Positions 20,568 through 31,835 are shown, counted from the stretch's first letter. The stretch is 64,000 nucleotides of DNA from Mesostigma viride (GCA_009746045.1 RPFO01000076.1:1302114-1366113); one strand, 5' to 3'. Made by a program: numbers and translations. The notes: generated by a model not told the origin, from the sequence alone.

Positions 20568-20946
20568 TCGGGGTTCTCTGAACATAGTTTCTTTATAGTG
20601 ATACGGAAGGGGAGCCGCTGATGCTAGGTGAAATAGAGCTGGGTGATGTGATCGTAATAAGGTTGATTAGGCTTCTAGTGTACGAGTATTACGGAAGATA
20701 TGGCCTAATTGTTGCGGCCCATACCTTGACGGTGTGCTGAGTACCTTGACGACGGATTTTTGCGTCTAGGTTCTCCTAGCAGATCTGTGATTGCGGACGG
20801 GTTTGCAACAGGCAATATCTGAAGTAAAACTTGACGGCTAAAACTGTTTAGAGGCCGTTGCCGGATCTGGCCGTTGGTAGAGAGCCGTTGGCCTTGAAAC
20901 ACGATAAAAGCTTGCTCACCTAGCTCATGGCGGTCTCTTTTGTTTT
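20568..20946 (+). repeat. DIRS A1 repeat
   Basis: Starts TCGGGGTTCTCTGAAC and ends CTTTTGTTTT; same as A2 at 25411-25789. It would contain the promoter for the internal transcript. Confidence 0.93.
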
Positions 20947-21017
20947 AACGAAGGCGGCGACAGGGGTCAGGGGCAGCGTAGCTGACGCCCAGAATTCCTT
21001 TCTGCAAAGCGGCTGGG

Positions 21018-22076
21018 ATGCCGAAGCCCGGGCGGAAGCCAGGTTCGACAGGTGCTGGGAAGCAATTACCGAAAGCTAATCCCGAGGTGCCGACAGCTAC
21101 TAAACAGACGGGAAAGGGCCGACTAGGCTGGCCGACGCAGAAGAAAAGGCTCCATCAGGAGCTCTCCACTTGCTCGGGCCTGCCTGAAGTGTGCGCTGCC
21201 TTTGAGGCGGTCCTCGGGACCGACTGGGTAACTACTGTCAGCCGGTGGTCTGCGGCCCAGCTGGAGTCCGTCGTTGGACTGCTGGTCGACCACGTGGACG
21301 GGCCTGAAATTCTGGCAGCAGCGGACCCAAACGAAGCGCTAGTGGCAGCCCTCCAAAGCGCCCGGGACTTGGCGGACTCGGACGAAGAGGAGATGCAGCC
21401 ACCACGCCGGCCCACGAAAGGGGCGAAAAAGGGGACGAAAAAAGTCGGAAGCCCAGCCCCGAGCAAGGGAAAGGCCGCGGGGGATGTGAGGGAGCAGCTC
21501 TTGGAGCTGGCGGCTATTATTGGCAAGCAGGGGCAGGCGGGCAAAGAAGAGGAGGAGGAGGAGGAGTCCGAGGAAGAGGATTTCCTGACGAAATTGAAGG
21601 ATGCGCTGGCCGGGGCAGATGGGGCTTCCAGGAAGCCGAAAAAGACCAAAGGGGTGACGCTGCCCACTCGAGCACAAGTGGTGAATTGGAGGGTGCAAGA
21701 GAGAGTGCTCCCCGAGGTGCTCGAGGATGCCAACGACAATGGAGGGGGGATAAAGAGTTGGATCATGGCTACTCGCCAAGGGGGGTGGAGGAACCAGGAA
21801 AGCAGGAAGGTGGTCATGAACATCGCCCTGGCCATGGACACACTCTTCAAGGAGTTGGGGCCGGCAGCCGGGGAGTTGGCTGGGGTAGAGTATCTCATGA
21901 GGGTGGTGGCAGCCATGCTCCTAGTGGAGAGCCAGGGGTCAGGAGGGTGGAAGGTGGCTGGCCACCTCCTTGCTCTCAAGGAAGATGCCTCCTTGGTGAG
22001 CAACCCGGCCATGAAGATGGCCCTGCAAAGCGCCACGATGATGGAGAAGCTGGGCAAGGCCCAGCAAACCAAGTAA
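21018..22076 (+). CDS. DIRS gag-like protein
   Basis: 352 residues starting MPKPGRKPGSTGAGKQ. Basic N-terminus, a predicted helical region around residues 45-115, a Lys/Pro-rich linker, an acidic Glu run (KEEEEEEESEEEDF) near residue 185, then a helical C-terminal half (ESRKVVMNIALAMDTLF, GVEYLMRVVAAMLLVESQ). No zinc knuckle. Position before RT and composition suit a nucleocapsid protein. The frame is intact. Confidence 0.7.
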   Translation: MPKPGRKPGSTGAGKQLPKANPEVPTATKQTGKGRLGWPTQKKRLHQELSTCSGLPEVCAAFEAVLGTDWVTTVSRWSAAQLESVVGLLVDHVDGPEILAAADPNEALVAALQSARDLADSDEEEMQPPRRPTKGAKKGTKKVGSPAPSKGKAAGDVREQLLELAAIIGKQGQAGKEEEEEEESEEEDFLTKLKDALAGADGASRKPKKTKGVTLPTRAQVVNWRVQERVLPEVLEDANDNGGGIKSWIMATRQGGWRNQESRKVVMNIALAMDTLFKELGPAAGELAGVEYLMRVVAAMLLVESQGSGGWKVAGHLLALKEDASLVSNPAMKMALQSATMMEKLGKAQQTK

Positions 22077-22123
22077 ACACCGAAAGGGTAAACCGCTCCC
22101 CCTTCCCACTGCCTCTTCCTACA

Positions 22124-24667
22124 ATGCCTCTAAGCACTACGTGGGGGAGAGTGAGGTCAGCACGCAGACGCCAGCGTGCAACTCGCCGCCGCCGGACCTT
22201 CACTCTACAACACAAGGTGATTACGTGGTTGAATTGGCTATGGCACGGGGGGGCAGACCCTCCGCCTAAATCTGGAGGCGCGTGCTCCAGAGGAACGGCG
22301 GAGGCCCTGAAAAGGGTCAAGAAGCACTGCGAGTGGTACAGTCGCCGCGTAACCGGCGTTGCGACAGGCCCCGCAGAAGGAAGTGATCTAATCTATGGGA
22401 AATGTAATAAGTATGAACAACTTGTGGCGGAGCGGGTGAGTCTGCCGAAGCGCGAGGTGGCAGGAAAGGCGAAGCTGCTGGATTTGCTGGCGCTACGACC
22501 TAGTTGGCGAGAGGTGTACGCGAGCGAAGCCAACTGCATCAAGCCGGAGGTGGCTGCCAGTGCGAGGTATTGGAATGTACCTGCCCCCAGCCGAGGGTGC
22601 ACCATGGCGGAGTGGGGCAAGTTGATGGGGAGGGCAGCGGACGTGGGGATGGTGGAGTTCCGAGAGACGCGGCCAAAGTGGGTAGACGGATGTTTTGGGG
22701 TGGCCAAAGGAGTGGGGGAGTTAAGGCTCATTGTGAATAAGAAGTTGGGGAACGCACTGTGGGTGGACCCCCCTAAGACGGTGTTACCCCACCTGGGCAT
22801 ATACTCGGAGGTCTATATCAAGGGTCGGTGCTACACGGCCAAGAGCGATCTGGTCTCGTATTACTATACCATCCAAGTGCCGGAGTGGTGGTGGGATTAT
22901 CAAGGGCTACCTGATGTGTGGTCCACCGATGTCGGGCTGCCGGGGCGGCGGAGGAGGGTGTGGCCAGTGCTGAAAGTGCTGGCCATGGGGCACTCCCACG
23001 CTGTAGCGCTAGGGGAAGCCATCCATGAGATGGTCCTCTATGCCACGGGCGCTTTGGATCCTAGACGGCAGGTGAACCGCCTCACAAGTGTAGGGGAGCT
23101 GACCGTGCTTCGGAATGCATGGGGTAACCCAACCGCCCTAGCCATCGAGTACAAGGAGGAGAGCACGAGGGAGATGCAAATCGACCTTGAGGACCCCCCT
23201 GCCCCTATGGTATCCATCACTATTGATGACCTGGTGGTCAGCAATGGGCGCACGTGCGAGGCGGTGAATCGCTTAATCGCGAGTGCTATTGAAGACGGGT
23301 ACGCGCCTAACAACCTTGTGCCCTCCAAGGACAAGACGATCATGGCTAGCCCGGAGGGGGAGGACGAGCTAGAAGCTCTGGGTGTTGTTCACCGGCGGGA
23401 TGGGGTGTTGGAGCCGACAGCTAAGCAGCTCACCCTTGTGGTTGCGCACACTCGTGTACTCCTCGAGAGGGGACGCGCTACCGCTGAGGCGCTGGCGGCC
23501 GTCGTGGGCCGGTGGGTGTGGCTGCAGATGCTCAGCCGCACTTGCTTGTCCATATGGCAGCAGAGTTTTAAGTTCATCAACCTCAAGGGGTGGGGCCAGC
23601 GAACGCGACCTTTGTGGCAAGGTGTGCGCGATGAGCTCGAGTGTGCCATGGCGTTGGCCCCCATGCTCCGTGTGGACCGGGGGGCTGCCCTGGCTCCGGT
23701 GGTGGTGGCCTCGGATGCGTCTAGTTTTGGGCAGGGGGTTGTCTACGCTGAGATGGCCCCAGCTGAGGTGACGGAATTAGCTCGGGCCCGGGAGGTGCGG
23801 GGTTACCCAACCCTCCTCACCCCAGGTGAGGCCATGTATGCCGGGCCTAGACCCTTGACCAAGGCCGCGGAAAAAGCCATCATCCACGGGCGATGGCGCG
23901 TCGGGATCAAGAGTCGCTGGCGCGATTCGACCATGCACATCAACGAGAAGGAAGTGCGGGCCGCTGTGAAGGGGGTGGAGCGCTCGGCCCGGAACCTCGG
24001 AACATGGGGTAAGCGGGTGGTGAGGTTAGTGGACTCCACTGCCGCTTTGGGCTGCTTGGCTAAAGGGCGTTCCTCTTCTTACCGGTTAAACAAGCAATGC
24101 CGCCGGTTGTGCGCTCTTACGTTGGTCACCGGCAGCCGCTCACAATGGGTCTGGACGCCAAGTGAGCTTCAGCCTGCGGATGGGCCTTCGCGGGGGCTTT
24201 CCATGGCTGCCTCGGTGGCCGGGTGGGTCCGCGATTTGACTCGCGAGGGTGTTCATCCCAATCCCGGGCCTCGGCTTGGCGCTAGCTACTTGACCCTTCT
24301 TGAGGGCAAGGTGAAGCCGGCTACTTTGATGGTTTACCATCGGGGTCTTAGGTCCTTTTTCGCATGGTGGGCGAGCCGGCGGGGTCGGGTTGGCAGCTTG
24401 TTGCGCGGCTTGACGATAGAGGAATACTATTGCGAGTATGTCGCTTGGGCGCACTCACGGTGTTACAGCCGCCAGTTGTGTGTCAATGCGCTTATGGGCC
24501 TGAATTTGTACTTCCCCCGGGAGGTGCGGGATTGGGCCTTGGCACGAAGTGTTTTGGCTGGCTGGCGCACGTTGGCACCCCCTCGTGCCCCCCCCCCATT
24601 CCATGGGAGGCTGCGTTTGCGCTTGCTTGTACTATGGTGCTCCAGCGGCAGCCTCGTGCGGCTATGA
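22124..24667 (+). CDS. DIRS reverse transcriptase-RNase H, continuing into recombinase
   Basis: It starts MPLSTTWGRVRSARRR, with a basic N-terminus. RT motifs follow: LRLIVNKKLGN, AKSDLVSYYYTIQV and the active-site SITIDDLVVSN near 23225. RNase H has VVASDASSFGQG, INEKEVRAA and RLVDSTAALG. Near 24245-24271 is EGVHPNPGP, a 2A-like motif, and beyond it begins the recombinase N-terminal part (KVKPATLMVYHRGLRSF). This frame runs out at 24667 after a C-run near 24590; the recombinase continues one frame over. Confidence 0.85.
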   Translation: MPLSTTWGRVRSARRRQRATRRRRTFTLQHKVITWLNWLWHGGADPPPKSGGACSRGTAEALKRVKKHCEWYSRRVTGVATGPAEGSDLIYGKCNKYEQLVAERVSLPKREVAGKAKLLDLLALRPSWREVYASEANCIKPEVAASARYWNVPAPSRGCTMAEWGKLMGRAADVGMVEFRETRPKWVDGCFGVAKGVGELRLIVNKKLGNALWVDPPKTVLPHLGIYSEVYIKGRCYTAKSDLVSYYYTIQVPEWWWDYQGLPDVWSTDVGLPGRRRRVWPVLKVLAMGHSHAVALGEAIHEMVLYATGALDPRRQVNRLTSVGELTVLRNAWGNPTALAIEYKEESTREMQIDLEDPPAPMVSITIDDLVVSNGRTCEAVNRLIASAIEDGYAPNNLVPSKDKTIMASPEGEDELEALGVVHRRDGVLEPTAKQLTLVVAHTRVLLERGRATAEALAAVVGRWVWLQMLSRTCLSIWQQSFKFINLKGWGQRTRPLWQGVRDELECAMALAPMLRVDRGAALAPVVVASDASSFGQGVVYAEMAPAEVTELARAREVRGYPTLLTPGEAMYAGPRPLTKAAEKAIIHGRWRVGIKSRWRDSTMHINEKEVRAAVKGVERSARNLGTWGKRVVRLVDSTAALGCLAKGRSSSYRLNKQCRRLCALTLVTGSRSQWVWTPSELQPADGPSRGLSMAASVAGWVRDLTREGVHPNPGPRLGASYLTLLEGKVKPATLMVYHRGLRSFFAWWASRRGRVGSLLRGLTIEEYYCEYVAWAHSRCYSRQLCVNALMGLNLYFPREVRDWALARSVLAGWRTLAPPRAPPPFHGRLRLRLLVLWCSSGSLVRL
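24245..24271 (+). other. 2A-like ribosome-skipping motif
   Basis: Codes EGVHPNPGP, matching the conserved NPGP core of 2A peptides, with H-P in place of the usual E-x before it, as in 2A-like motifs of some retroelements. It lies exactly between the RNase H and recombinase domains. Skipping would release the recombinase starting at Pro (24269). Confidence 0.55.
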
Positions 24668-25200
24668 TGGTCATCGTTATTTTCCAACAATACCTGCGGG
24701 TATCGGAGGCGCTCAACCTGTTGGTCGGCCATGTGCGCTTGCAGCCTGATGTTCGGTTGCGGGGTTCGCAGCGGGGCGCCTTGTTGTTGATGTCAGCTAA
24801 GACGGCTAAGGGGGAGGTGCAGTCTGTGGTGATCGAGGATGTCATGACTGAGACCCTCTTGCGGGCTTGTATGCGTGGCAAGGCGGCCTGGGAGCGGGTG
24901 TTCCCTTACGATTATGCCCAGTTCAGCCGGGTTTGGCATCAGGCCACGCAAGCTTTGGGGGTCGACACGGTGTTTACCATTCACGGGCTGCGGCATGGGG
25001 GGGCTACCTATGATTTTTTGCGGCAGCGCAGCATGGCTGATATTCAGCATCGGGGTCGCTGGCGCAGCAGCAAAACTGTCGCCCACTATGTGGGATTGCA
25101 CCGGAGCTTGGCCCTCACCCTTCCTGACGCCCTGGTTCGGGCTATCGCCGCCTGCCCCCCGCGCATTTGGCGGAGCGTCTTTTCTCTGCCTTCCTCTTAA
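24269..25200 (+). CDS. DIRS tyrosine recombinase, frameshift at a C-run
   Basis: The N-terminal part (helical SAM-like core) is in the RT frame to about 24598; after CCCCCCCCCC the frame moves to the one ending TAA 25200. Catalytic residues: Arg in YLRVSEALNLL, His-x-x-Arg-His in HGLRHGGAT (about 24981-25007), H.GRWRS, and Tyr in AHYVGLH. It would integrate the circular DNA intermediate. The shift at a homopolymer may be an indel error or real. Confidence 0.85.
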
Positions 25201-25274
25201 GTTCCCTTCATTCTTGTCTTATGCGTCCACCGGTTTTTGTTTTGCCCCTGGCTTGGGTCGCCAGGGAGGGATGT

Positions 25275-25410
25275 AAGGGTAAGGCTAGCCTTTTTGGACA
25301 TAAAGTGTTCCCATGGGTAAGGATGGCCAGTTGAGGGCCACTTCCCGATGTGCTCTACTTATTGTTTTAATAAAGAGTCTGGTTACCCTGGAGTTCCACG
25401 GTTAATAGAA
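25275..25410 (+). repeat. DIRS B1 repeat
   Basis: From TAAGGGTAAGGCTAGCC to GTTCCACGGTTAATAGAA; it matches the B segment of the second copy (complement of 53517-53650). AATAAAGAG near 25369 could be a polyadenylation signal. Confidence 0.8.
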
Positions 25411-25789
25411 TCGGGGTTCTCTGAACATAGTTTCTTTATAGTGATACGGAAGGGGAGCCGCTGATGCTAGGTGAAATAGAGCTGGGTGATGTGATCGTAA
25501 TAAGGTTGATTAGGCTTCTAGTGTACGAGTATTACGGAAGATATGGCCTAATTGTTGCGGCCCATACCTTGACGGTGTGCTGAGTACCTTGACGACGGAT
25601 TTTTGCGTCTAGGTTCTCCTAGCAGATCTGTGATTGCGGACGGGTTTGCAACAGGCAATATCTGAAGTAAAACTTGACGGCTAAAACTGTTTAGAGGCCG
25701 TTGCCGGATCTGGCCGTTGGTAGAGAGCCGTTGGCCTTGAAACACGATAAAAGCTTGCTCACCTAGCTCATGGCGGTCTCTTTTGTTTT
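25411..25789 (+). repeat. DIRS A2 repeat
   Basis: 379 bp matching A1. It is followed by CCCACCCGCCCTCC, the first bases of B2, and then target sequence. Confidence 0.93.
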
Positions 25790-25802
25790 CCCACCCGCCC
25801 TC

Positions 25803-25874
25803 CTGCACAATAATACATCCAAGTTCTCCTGAGTGCACACATTGTGGAAAAGCAATGATGCAATAAAATGGCAA
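25803..25874. repeat. 72-bp target duplication, right copy
   Basis: Second copy of the transposase-exon segment found at 20496-20567, immediately right of the truncated B2. Confidence 0.9.
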
Positions 25875-28006
25875 CAAACTTTGCCGGTGTGTGCTGTCAA
25901 GCATGTACATCCGAGAGGGGCTTGTAAGCTCCGAAATGTCACTTTCACCTTGTCATTACTAGTTGCCGCAGAGAGCACTTCGCAAACCCCTTCACAAGCG
26001 TTGTCTAAATGCGTTACAACGGTGGGAAGCAGTTCCTTGGCAACTTCTGCAGCAGTCCCTTCATTCTTGTACAAATTCCTGTTGATGTAACTACCGTGAT
26101 CTTTCACTAATTGATCATCCTTCATGTATTTCAAGGCGATCAGTAATCGATATATCACCAAGTCTAGCCTTTGTCTACCTTGGCCCCACATCCATTGGCT
26201 TTTCAATTTACGATGATAGCGTTCCAACAGATTGTTAGTATCATGCCCACCATAGTCCGCATGCCGAAAGGCATGAGCCCAATGTGGAAAGCTCTTCCCC
26301 CATTCCTTCTTGACATAGGTGATGAATGCTGGTTGACGGCCCTCCCACTGGACATAAAAGTTTTCAAGCTGATTTTTCACTATTGTAACTATTTCACTTG
26401 GGTTCGTATTAGGATTAACTTGTCCTTTTATGGAATACAACAAAGTTGACAATCCCTTGTATAAGGCGTACCGGTCTTCACGCGACTTCACTTTCGTAAT
26501 CACGTTCTTGTACCATGCTCTAGCAACATGCCAACTGCACAAAAATATCTTTACCTCCGCGGGGAAAACCTCCTTGATGGCATTCCTTTCTGACTCGGCA
26601 CAATCCACCATAAATGATTTTGGAATAGGTAAAGCGGATTCAGGATCATCCCACACGGCTTTTAGGAAAGTTTTGTATGAGTCAGTGCTCTCCGATGACA
26701 TGATGCACCAGGCAACCGGGATTCCAGTGCCATGGTCATCTTCCACAAGCAAGGTTGCAAAGTAATATCCAAGGCAAAACATGCCATGGGTACTATCCAA
26801 AAAAACCATCTTGTCCCCAAACTTGCGCATACAGTCACGCTGCCAACTTGATTGTATGACCATAATAAATGGGCTCGTCTCGTCGTATGTCGGACAGTTT
26901 TTGCACTTCTTGCACGTCTCACACTGTTGTGTGCACTCACACTTGCCAATGCGATGGACCCTGCATTTGCCATTTGTGATTTGTTGACACAACGCACATT
27001 CTCTACACGTGGCACACCATTCTGCTGGTTGTGTGCAATCTTTGCATGTCCTGCACTTTTCGCAAGGTGTTTTGCGCGCAAATACCTGCCATTGTAAGAA
27101 ACGAACCATGCCAGCCAACTTTGACGACAAAGACCACTGGGACAAACTAGCCGCCTCGGAATAGCCCAACTTCCATTCGCATTCTGTCTTTTTACGATGG
27201 ATATTCACAATGTCGTGTTTGGTCAAATGATAATCGCGGTGTTTCCGCAAGTCGCCATACTCCGCCGCATGTGCCTCCATTTCAGCACGCCATAGACGCA
27301 ACACGGCGGCTGCATCAATGGGCTGGCCTTCCAATAAGAAGGGCAACTCAGTTTTTTGTTGTATGAATGCGCGACACTTAGCACTTAATCGTTGGCTGCC
27401 TTGATAGCTATCCCTAGCGTATAAGCCATGCCCGTGCTGATGCGAAGGTTCTCGAAATGTAATAAAGTAAAATTCAGGCATGTTACAATGCATGACCACC
27501 CGGAAGGACATATCGCAACAAGTTGGAATTTTTCCTCGAACACCACTGCATTTACGTGCACGAGGGTTATCGGAACCCAACTTGTTTTTGTTTTTTTTTT
27601 GTTCGGGAGCACGACTGCAACGGTACAGATCGGATGAAACAACCTTCGTTACATGGCTAGCTGCAGGGTTGGCCGAACTGCGATTTTCTTTTTTTTTCTT
27701 GCAACGAGTGAGATCAGCACCTGCTCGCTGTCTTTCACCCTCCAAAAAGGCACTGAGCGATGCTTTGGGAATGACAGCAAGCAACAAATGAGACCTTATT
27801 CTGATACCCTCCCCATCCTTGCTATCCCGTGCCATGTTATTCTTTACCCTCACCAGTTGTAGATCGTCAAAGGATATGGTCGGTTTGCCTTCAAGATCTT
27901 CATACCATCGTGCTTCGTTGACAAGGAAGTTCCGCGCTTCGGCAGTGTCCGAATATGGGTCGATGTCGTCCTTGACAGTATCAAACTGGGTAAAAGGCAA
28001 GGTGTC
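25803..28006 (-). CDS. Transposase gene, main exon: MULE-type DDE domain with SWIM finger
   Basis: Acceptor GTGGCAG at 28007; the frame opens DTLPFTQFDTVKDD. From there (numbering from residue 1 at 28000): a CC...H.H cluster near 161-192 resembling a WRKY/GCM-type finger; a Cys-rich block at 313-369 with many C-x-x-C pairs; then the MULE core with D402 (VFLDSTHG), D466 (FMVDCAES), CSWH at 488-491 and E593 (TNNLLERYHRKLK); then a SWIM finger C698, C700, C709, H711. All three catalytic acids are present. MULE transposases cut and join transposon ends in the nucleus; a domesticated FAR1-like regulator is the alternative. The exon is broken by the DIRS insertion. Confidence 0.85.
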
Positions 28007-28732
28007 CTGCCACGCTCACAAGGTAAATATCCCATGTATATTGTCAAACACGACACGAACAACCAAACATCAAGAGAGAGGGTGATTACATATTCTCACA
28101 ATGTATTCATGGGATATACAAATTTCCCAAGGTTATAGTGGGATGACTTAAAAACATCCGACAACCATATTATTAATATCCAAGACTTGTGTATACACGA
28201 CTCCTAAAAATCTCGACGATGCTTAGTCATAACGTGCTACTATATAGAATTATAATTATTGGTTTGCTGGCCAGGTCCGCCTTCTCCCGTGGTCGTTTGT
28301 TGTACGTTTGAGCCCTAGAGAGTCATGGGATCTGCTTGCATTGAAGCATATTAGTCGAGTTTATACTATTGGTTCCTTCTTTTTTGCTAGTGAGGATTAT
28401 TGAGTCGTTGGTAGTGTATAAGATGCTTTGGTACTGTGCTTGACCTTGCAAGTGCCTTCTACGGGTGCTGTATGCCCCAACGGCTCTAGCTAGTTATATA
28501 GTTATTATATACCATGACCTGTTGTCTCATACAATAGAAATGGGTTGGAGGATGCAGGCGTGGCTTCAATATTTTGAGCCACATTAAATTAAATTAAACT
28601 AAATTATAACATGCCTCCGTGGGGAGATCATGTAGCACATACTCCTTGATGGGGGGTGGAGGAGCTCATGATCGAAAATCTGCACACACAAGTACGGTTC
28701 ATCAAACAAACAAAATGATGTGGCAAGTGTAC
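28007..28732 (-). other. Intron and repeat sequence
   Basis: No credible coding frame. 28585-28670 is the inverted partner of 14247-14320, with the same AT-rich TTAAATTAAATTAAA edge. Confidence 0.6.
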
Positions 28733-28881
28733 CTGATTTTCTTCTTCGTCCTCCGTTTCATCGTCCATGGCATTGTGCTCGCATTCCCCGGCCCCACCCG
28801 CACAGCGCTGGCATGACGCATCATGTGATGGATACGATCGGCCGCAAATAACGTAATTGAGAAGCACACACCGCATACAGA
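28733..28881 (-). CDS. Transposase gene, predicted acidic exon (copy 2)
   Basis: Donor GTACAC after EEENQ at 28733. The frame reads ..SYPSHDASCQRCAGGAGECE, then HNAMDDETEDEEENQ. It parallels the exon at 29336-29431 position by position (A-S/A-C..R.AG..E-H-D/N-A...E..DQ/NQ), so it is probably a duplicated exon. The acceptor is uncertain (an AG at 28882-28883 gives the wrong phase relative to the upstream exon). Confidence 0.45.
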
Positions 28882-29335
28882 CTGTTTAAGAGGAACATTC
28901 ATGAGCCCACGACATGACAATGTTCATCATTATATGAATCAAATAAAAGGGCGGCTGCGGGTCCTTGCACCTGTTTCCCTAAGTTTATATACGTCACGTC
29001 CATGGGAGGTGCTACATACTTGGCCAGTGCCAACACAATTCTCATGCCCATACATCCATGGGTGCCAAAAACTGGCCAACGCCGCCCCTATTCTCACTCA
29101 TGCCCACATGACTGAGCCACGGTGGGTTACGAAAACTGGCCACCCCAACGCAATTCACATGACCACCCATCCATGGGTGCCAAACAATGTAACGAGCATG
29201 GGAAGAACATAGCCAAAGCATTCCCACGACACGGTGCTGATTACCCTTCTGATAAAAGGTGGCTGTGTTAGCTACGGCTAATTGTAAGAAAGCAATGATT
29301 TGAAAAAGACAGCCATGATGATAAGCCCATGATAC

Positions 29336-29431
29336 CTGATCGCCTGCTTCTTCAGCCTCCGCGGCATCGTGCTCATGTGGCCCCGCTGAGCGAGCCGGGC
29401 ATGCCGCATGTTGTGATGCACATTGATTGCC
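29336..29431 (-). CDS. Transposase gene, predicted acidic exon (copy 1)
   Basis: 96 nt between TTGTTTTCAG and GTATCATG. It reads GNQCASQHAACPARSAGPHE, then HDAAEAEEAGDQ. Similar in length, composition and ending to the exon at 28733-28881. Unknown role; possibly a protein-interaction tail. Confidence 0.5.
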
Positions 29432-29776
29432 CTGAAAACAATGTAACGAACAAAGGAAGAATAAAGAAAATTGCCACTGCTGGGTTCAGTAGACTTCTTC
29501 AGAAAGGCTACCACGTGCCCTCTTTAGTGCTCCCTCTTTATTGCTGAGCATTGGTGAGGGAGTCCCTCACCAGTTTGCCACACGGTGGCCTGCATATGCT
29601 CGTCACTACATTGTAGCATGATGTCGTGAAGAGCACAGTGGGAATATCACCACACATATAAAGCGCATGTAGAAGTAGTAGTACACTTGAATGTTGCATA
29701 GGAACAAGTTGCACATTGGATCCGTACCCAAGAACAACTTGCACTACCCAAGCACAACTTAGCTATGAAAGCATAC

Positions 29777-30521
<745 letters not shown>

Positions 30522-31469
30522 CTGCATTGGTGAACGTTGTTGATGAACCAGCAACTGACGGCGATGATACGCATGAAGAAGGAATGGAGTAACCCAGTGT
30601 TTCCAAGATCACAGTGGTTGTCGTCCTTGGGTTTGTGCGTCACTCCATGGCCACTACATGAACTCATTTTCCTAGTCACCAAAGGCTGGTTTGATACGGT
30701 TCTTCTTGGTGTGGCAATAAAAGAGGCACCACGCCGTAACCACCATTTGCCGAGGTTGGATTTCAGCATCGCACGCCAATAAGAACGAGCGTACGGCATG
30801 TTCATGAACCTGCCCTCAAAGCAGCACATCAATTTTGCCTGCACCAACACACATAACAACAACACAACAAAATGAAGCACATCTTACTTACATTCCTCTA
30901 CAATATCAAGTAATATTAGTGGGGTGGGGTGGGGGGGAAGGAATTTATACAAATTACTATAAGCAACAAGACATGTATGTGGAGACACGCTATCGATTGG
31001 GGGTGGGGGGAATAATACAAGCCCTCGTGCATGCGATCCAATAACACTAACAAAGCATATACACGCTTTCACATTGCAAAATGTCCAGCTTGGCGACGTC
31101 CATGCATGGTATGCACATGGACATGCTGAGAGGTTCTTCCACACGTTAGATAAGTGTATACCCATGCACGTGCCCCCGTGCATGTGCACATGCACACACG
31201 CATGCATACCAATGACAACACCATATGCATTCACTACTGTACCACAGACATGAGGCTCACTATAATTGTTCAAAAGCATATACCAACTGCGATCGGCCAC
31301 TGAACCACAGACATACGTTGTATCCTAAGATGTGAAAATCATAACAGTTCATCACAACTCATTAACCTATAACTCCTCCATGCCAACAACCGCCCCACTA
31401 GCCTGTTCACAACATATGTTGCTGTGATTTCTTGCTTGATAATAGCCGTGTTAGCCCAGGCACACTTAC
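30522..31469 (-). other. Probable intron
   Basis: About 950 bp with no coding frame worth calling; short runs such as GGGGTGGGGTGGGGGGGAAGG at about 30919-30939 and CATG/CACA-rich stretches at 31100-31210. Confidence 0.5.
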
Positions 31470-31835
31470 CTCGTTGCCAAGGCCAGGATGCTGCTTAGCT
31501 CGCTCGCCACCCTCCCAACCCTCCTGCCCCCTGCCCAACGAGTACACGGTGACGGGCCTGCTCATATCATCAAGCAAACTGCTCGAGATTGTTGCCGTGG
31601 AGTAGACCGGGCTGCTGCCCAGGAATGCCGCCGTGAAGTTGCGGGCGCACAGGGCCAAGGATCCCTTGGGCCCCGCCCAGGCGCCATACAGCAGGGCGGT
31701 GTCCGTAATCAACTGCCATGAAGAGCGCATGGAGTGGGCGAACACATTGCGTGTGGTGTTGCGCTGCGCGTGCAAGGGGGACGGTGACCCTGACGCTTCA
31801 CTTAGCTCGCCACGCAAATTGGTGGTGCCAACAAG
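31470..31835 (-). CDS. Transposase gene, predicted 366-nt exon
   Basis: Between ATATCAAAAG and a consensus donor GTAAGTGTG. It reads LVGTTNLRGELSEASGSPSP, HAQRNTTRNVFAHSMRSSW, QLITDTALLYGAWAGPKGSL, ALCARNFTAAFLGSSPVYST. and ends HPGLGNE. Higher GC and codon-like composition than its surroundings. I do not recognise the domain. Confidence 0.55.

Larger units (their letters stand above)
20568..25802 (+). mobile_element. DIRS-type (PAT/Kangaroo-like) tyrosine-recombinase retrotransposon
   Basis: Split direct repeats in the order A1 (20568-20946), gag, RT-RNase H, tyrosine recombinase, B1 (about 25275-25410), A2 (25411-25789), then only 13-14 bp of B2. A1 and A2 are both 379 bp and look identical, so insertion is recent. 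A second copy at 53517-53963 shows that the full B2 continues beyond CCCACCCGCCCTCC, so this copy is truncated at its right end at a short microhomology with the target. It interrupts the element G transposase exon. Confidence 0.92.

Noticed and set aside
21155-22072. Long minus-strand frame opposite the DIRS gag
   Set aside because: Ser-rich antisense shadow of the Lys/Glu/Ala-rich gag; no family resemblance.
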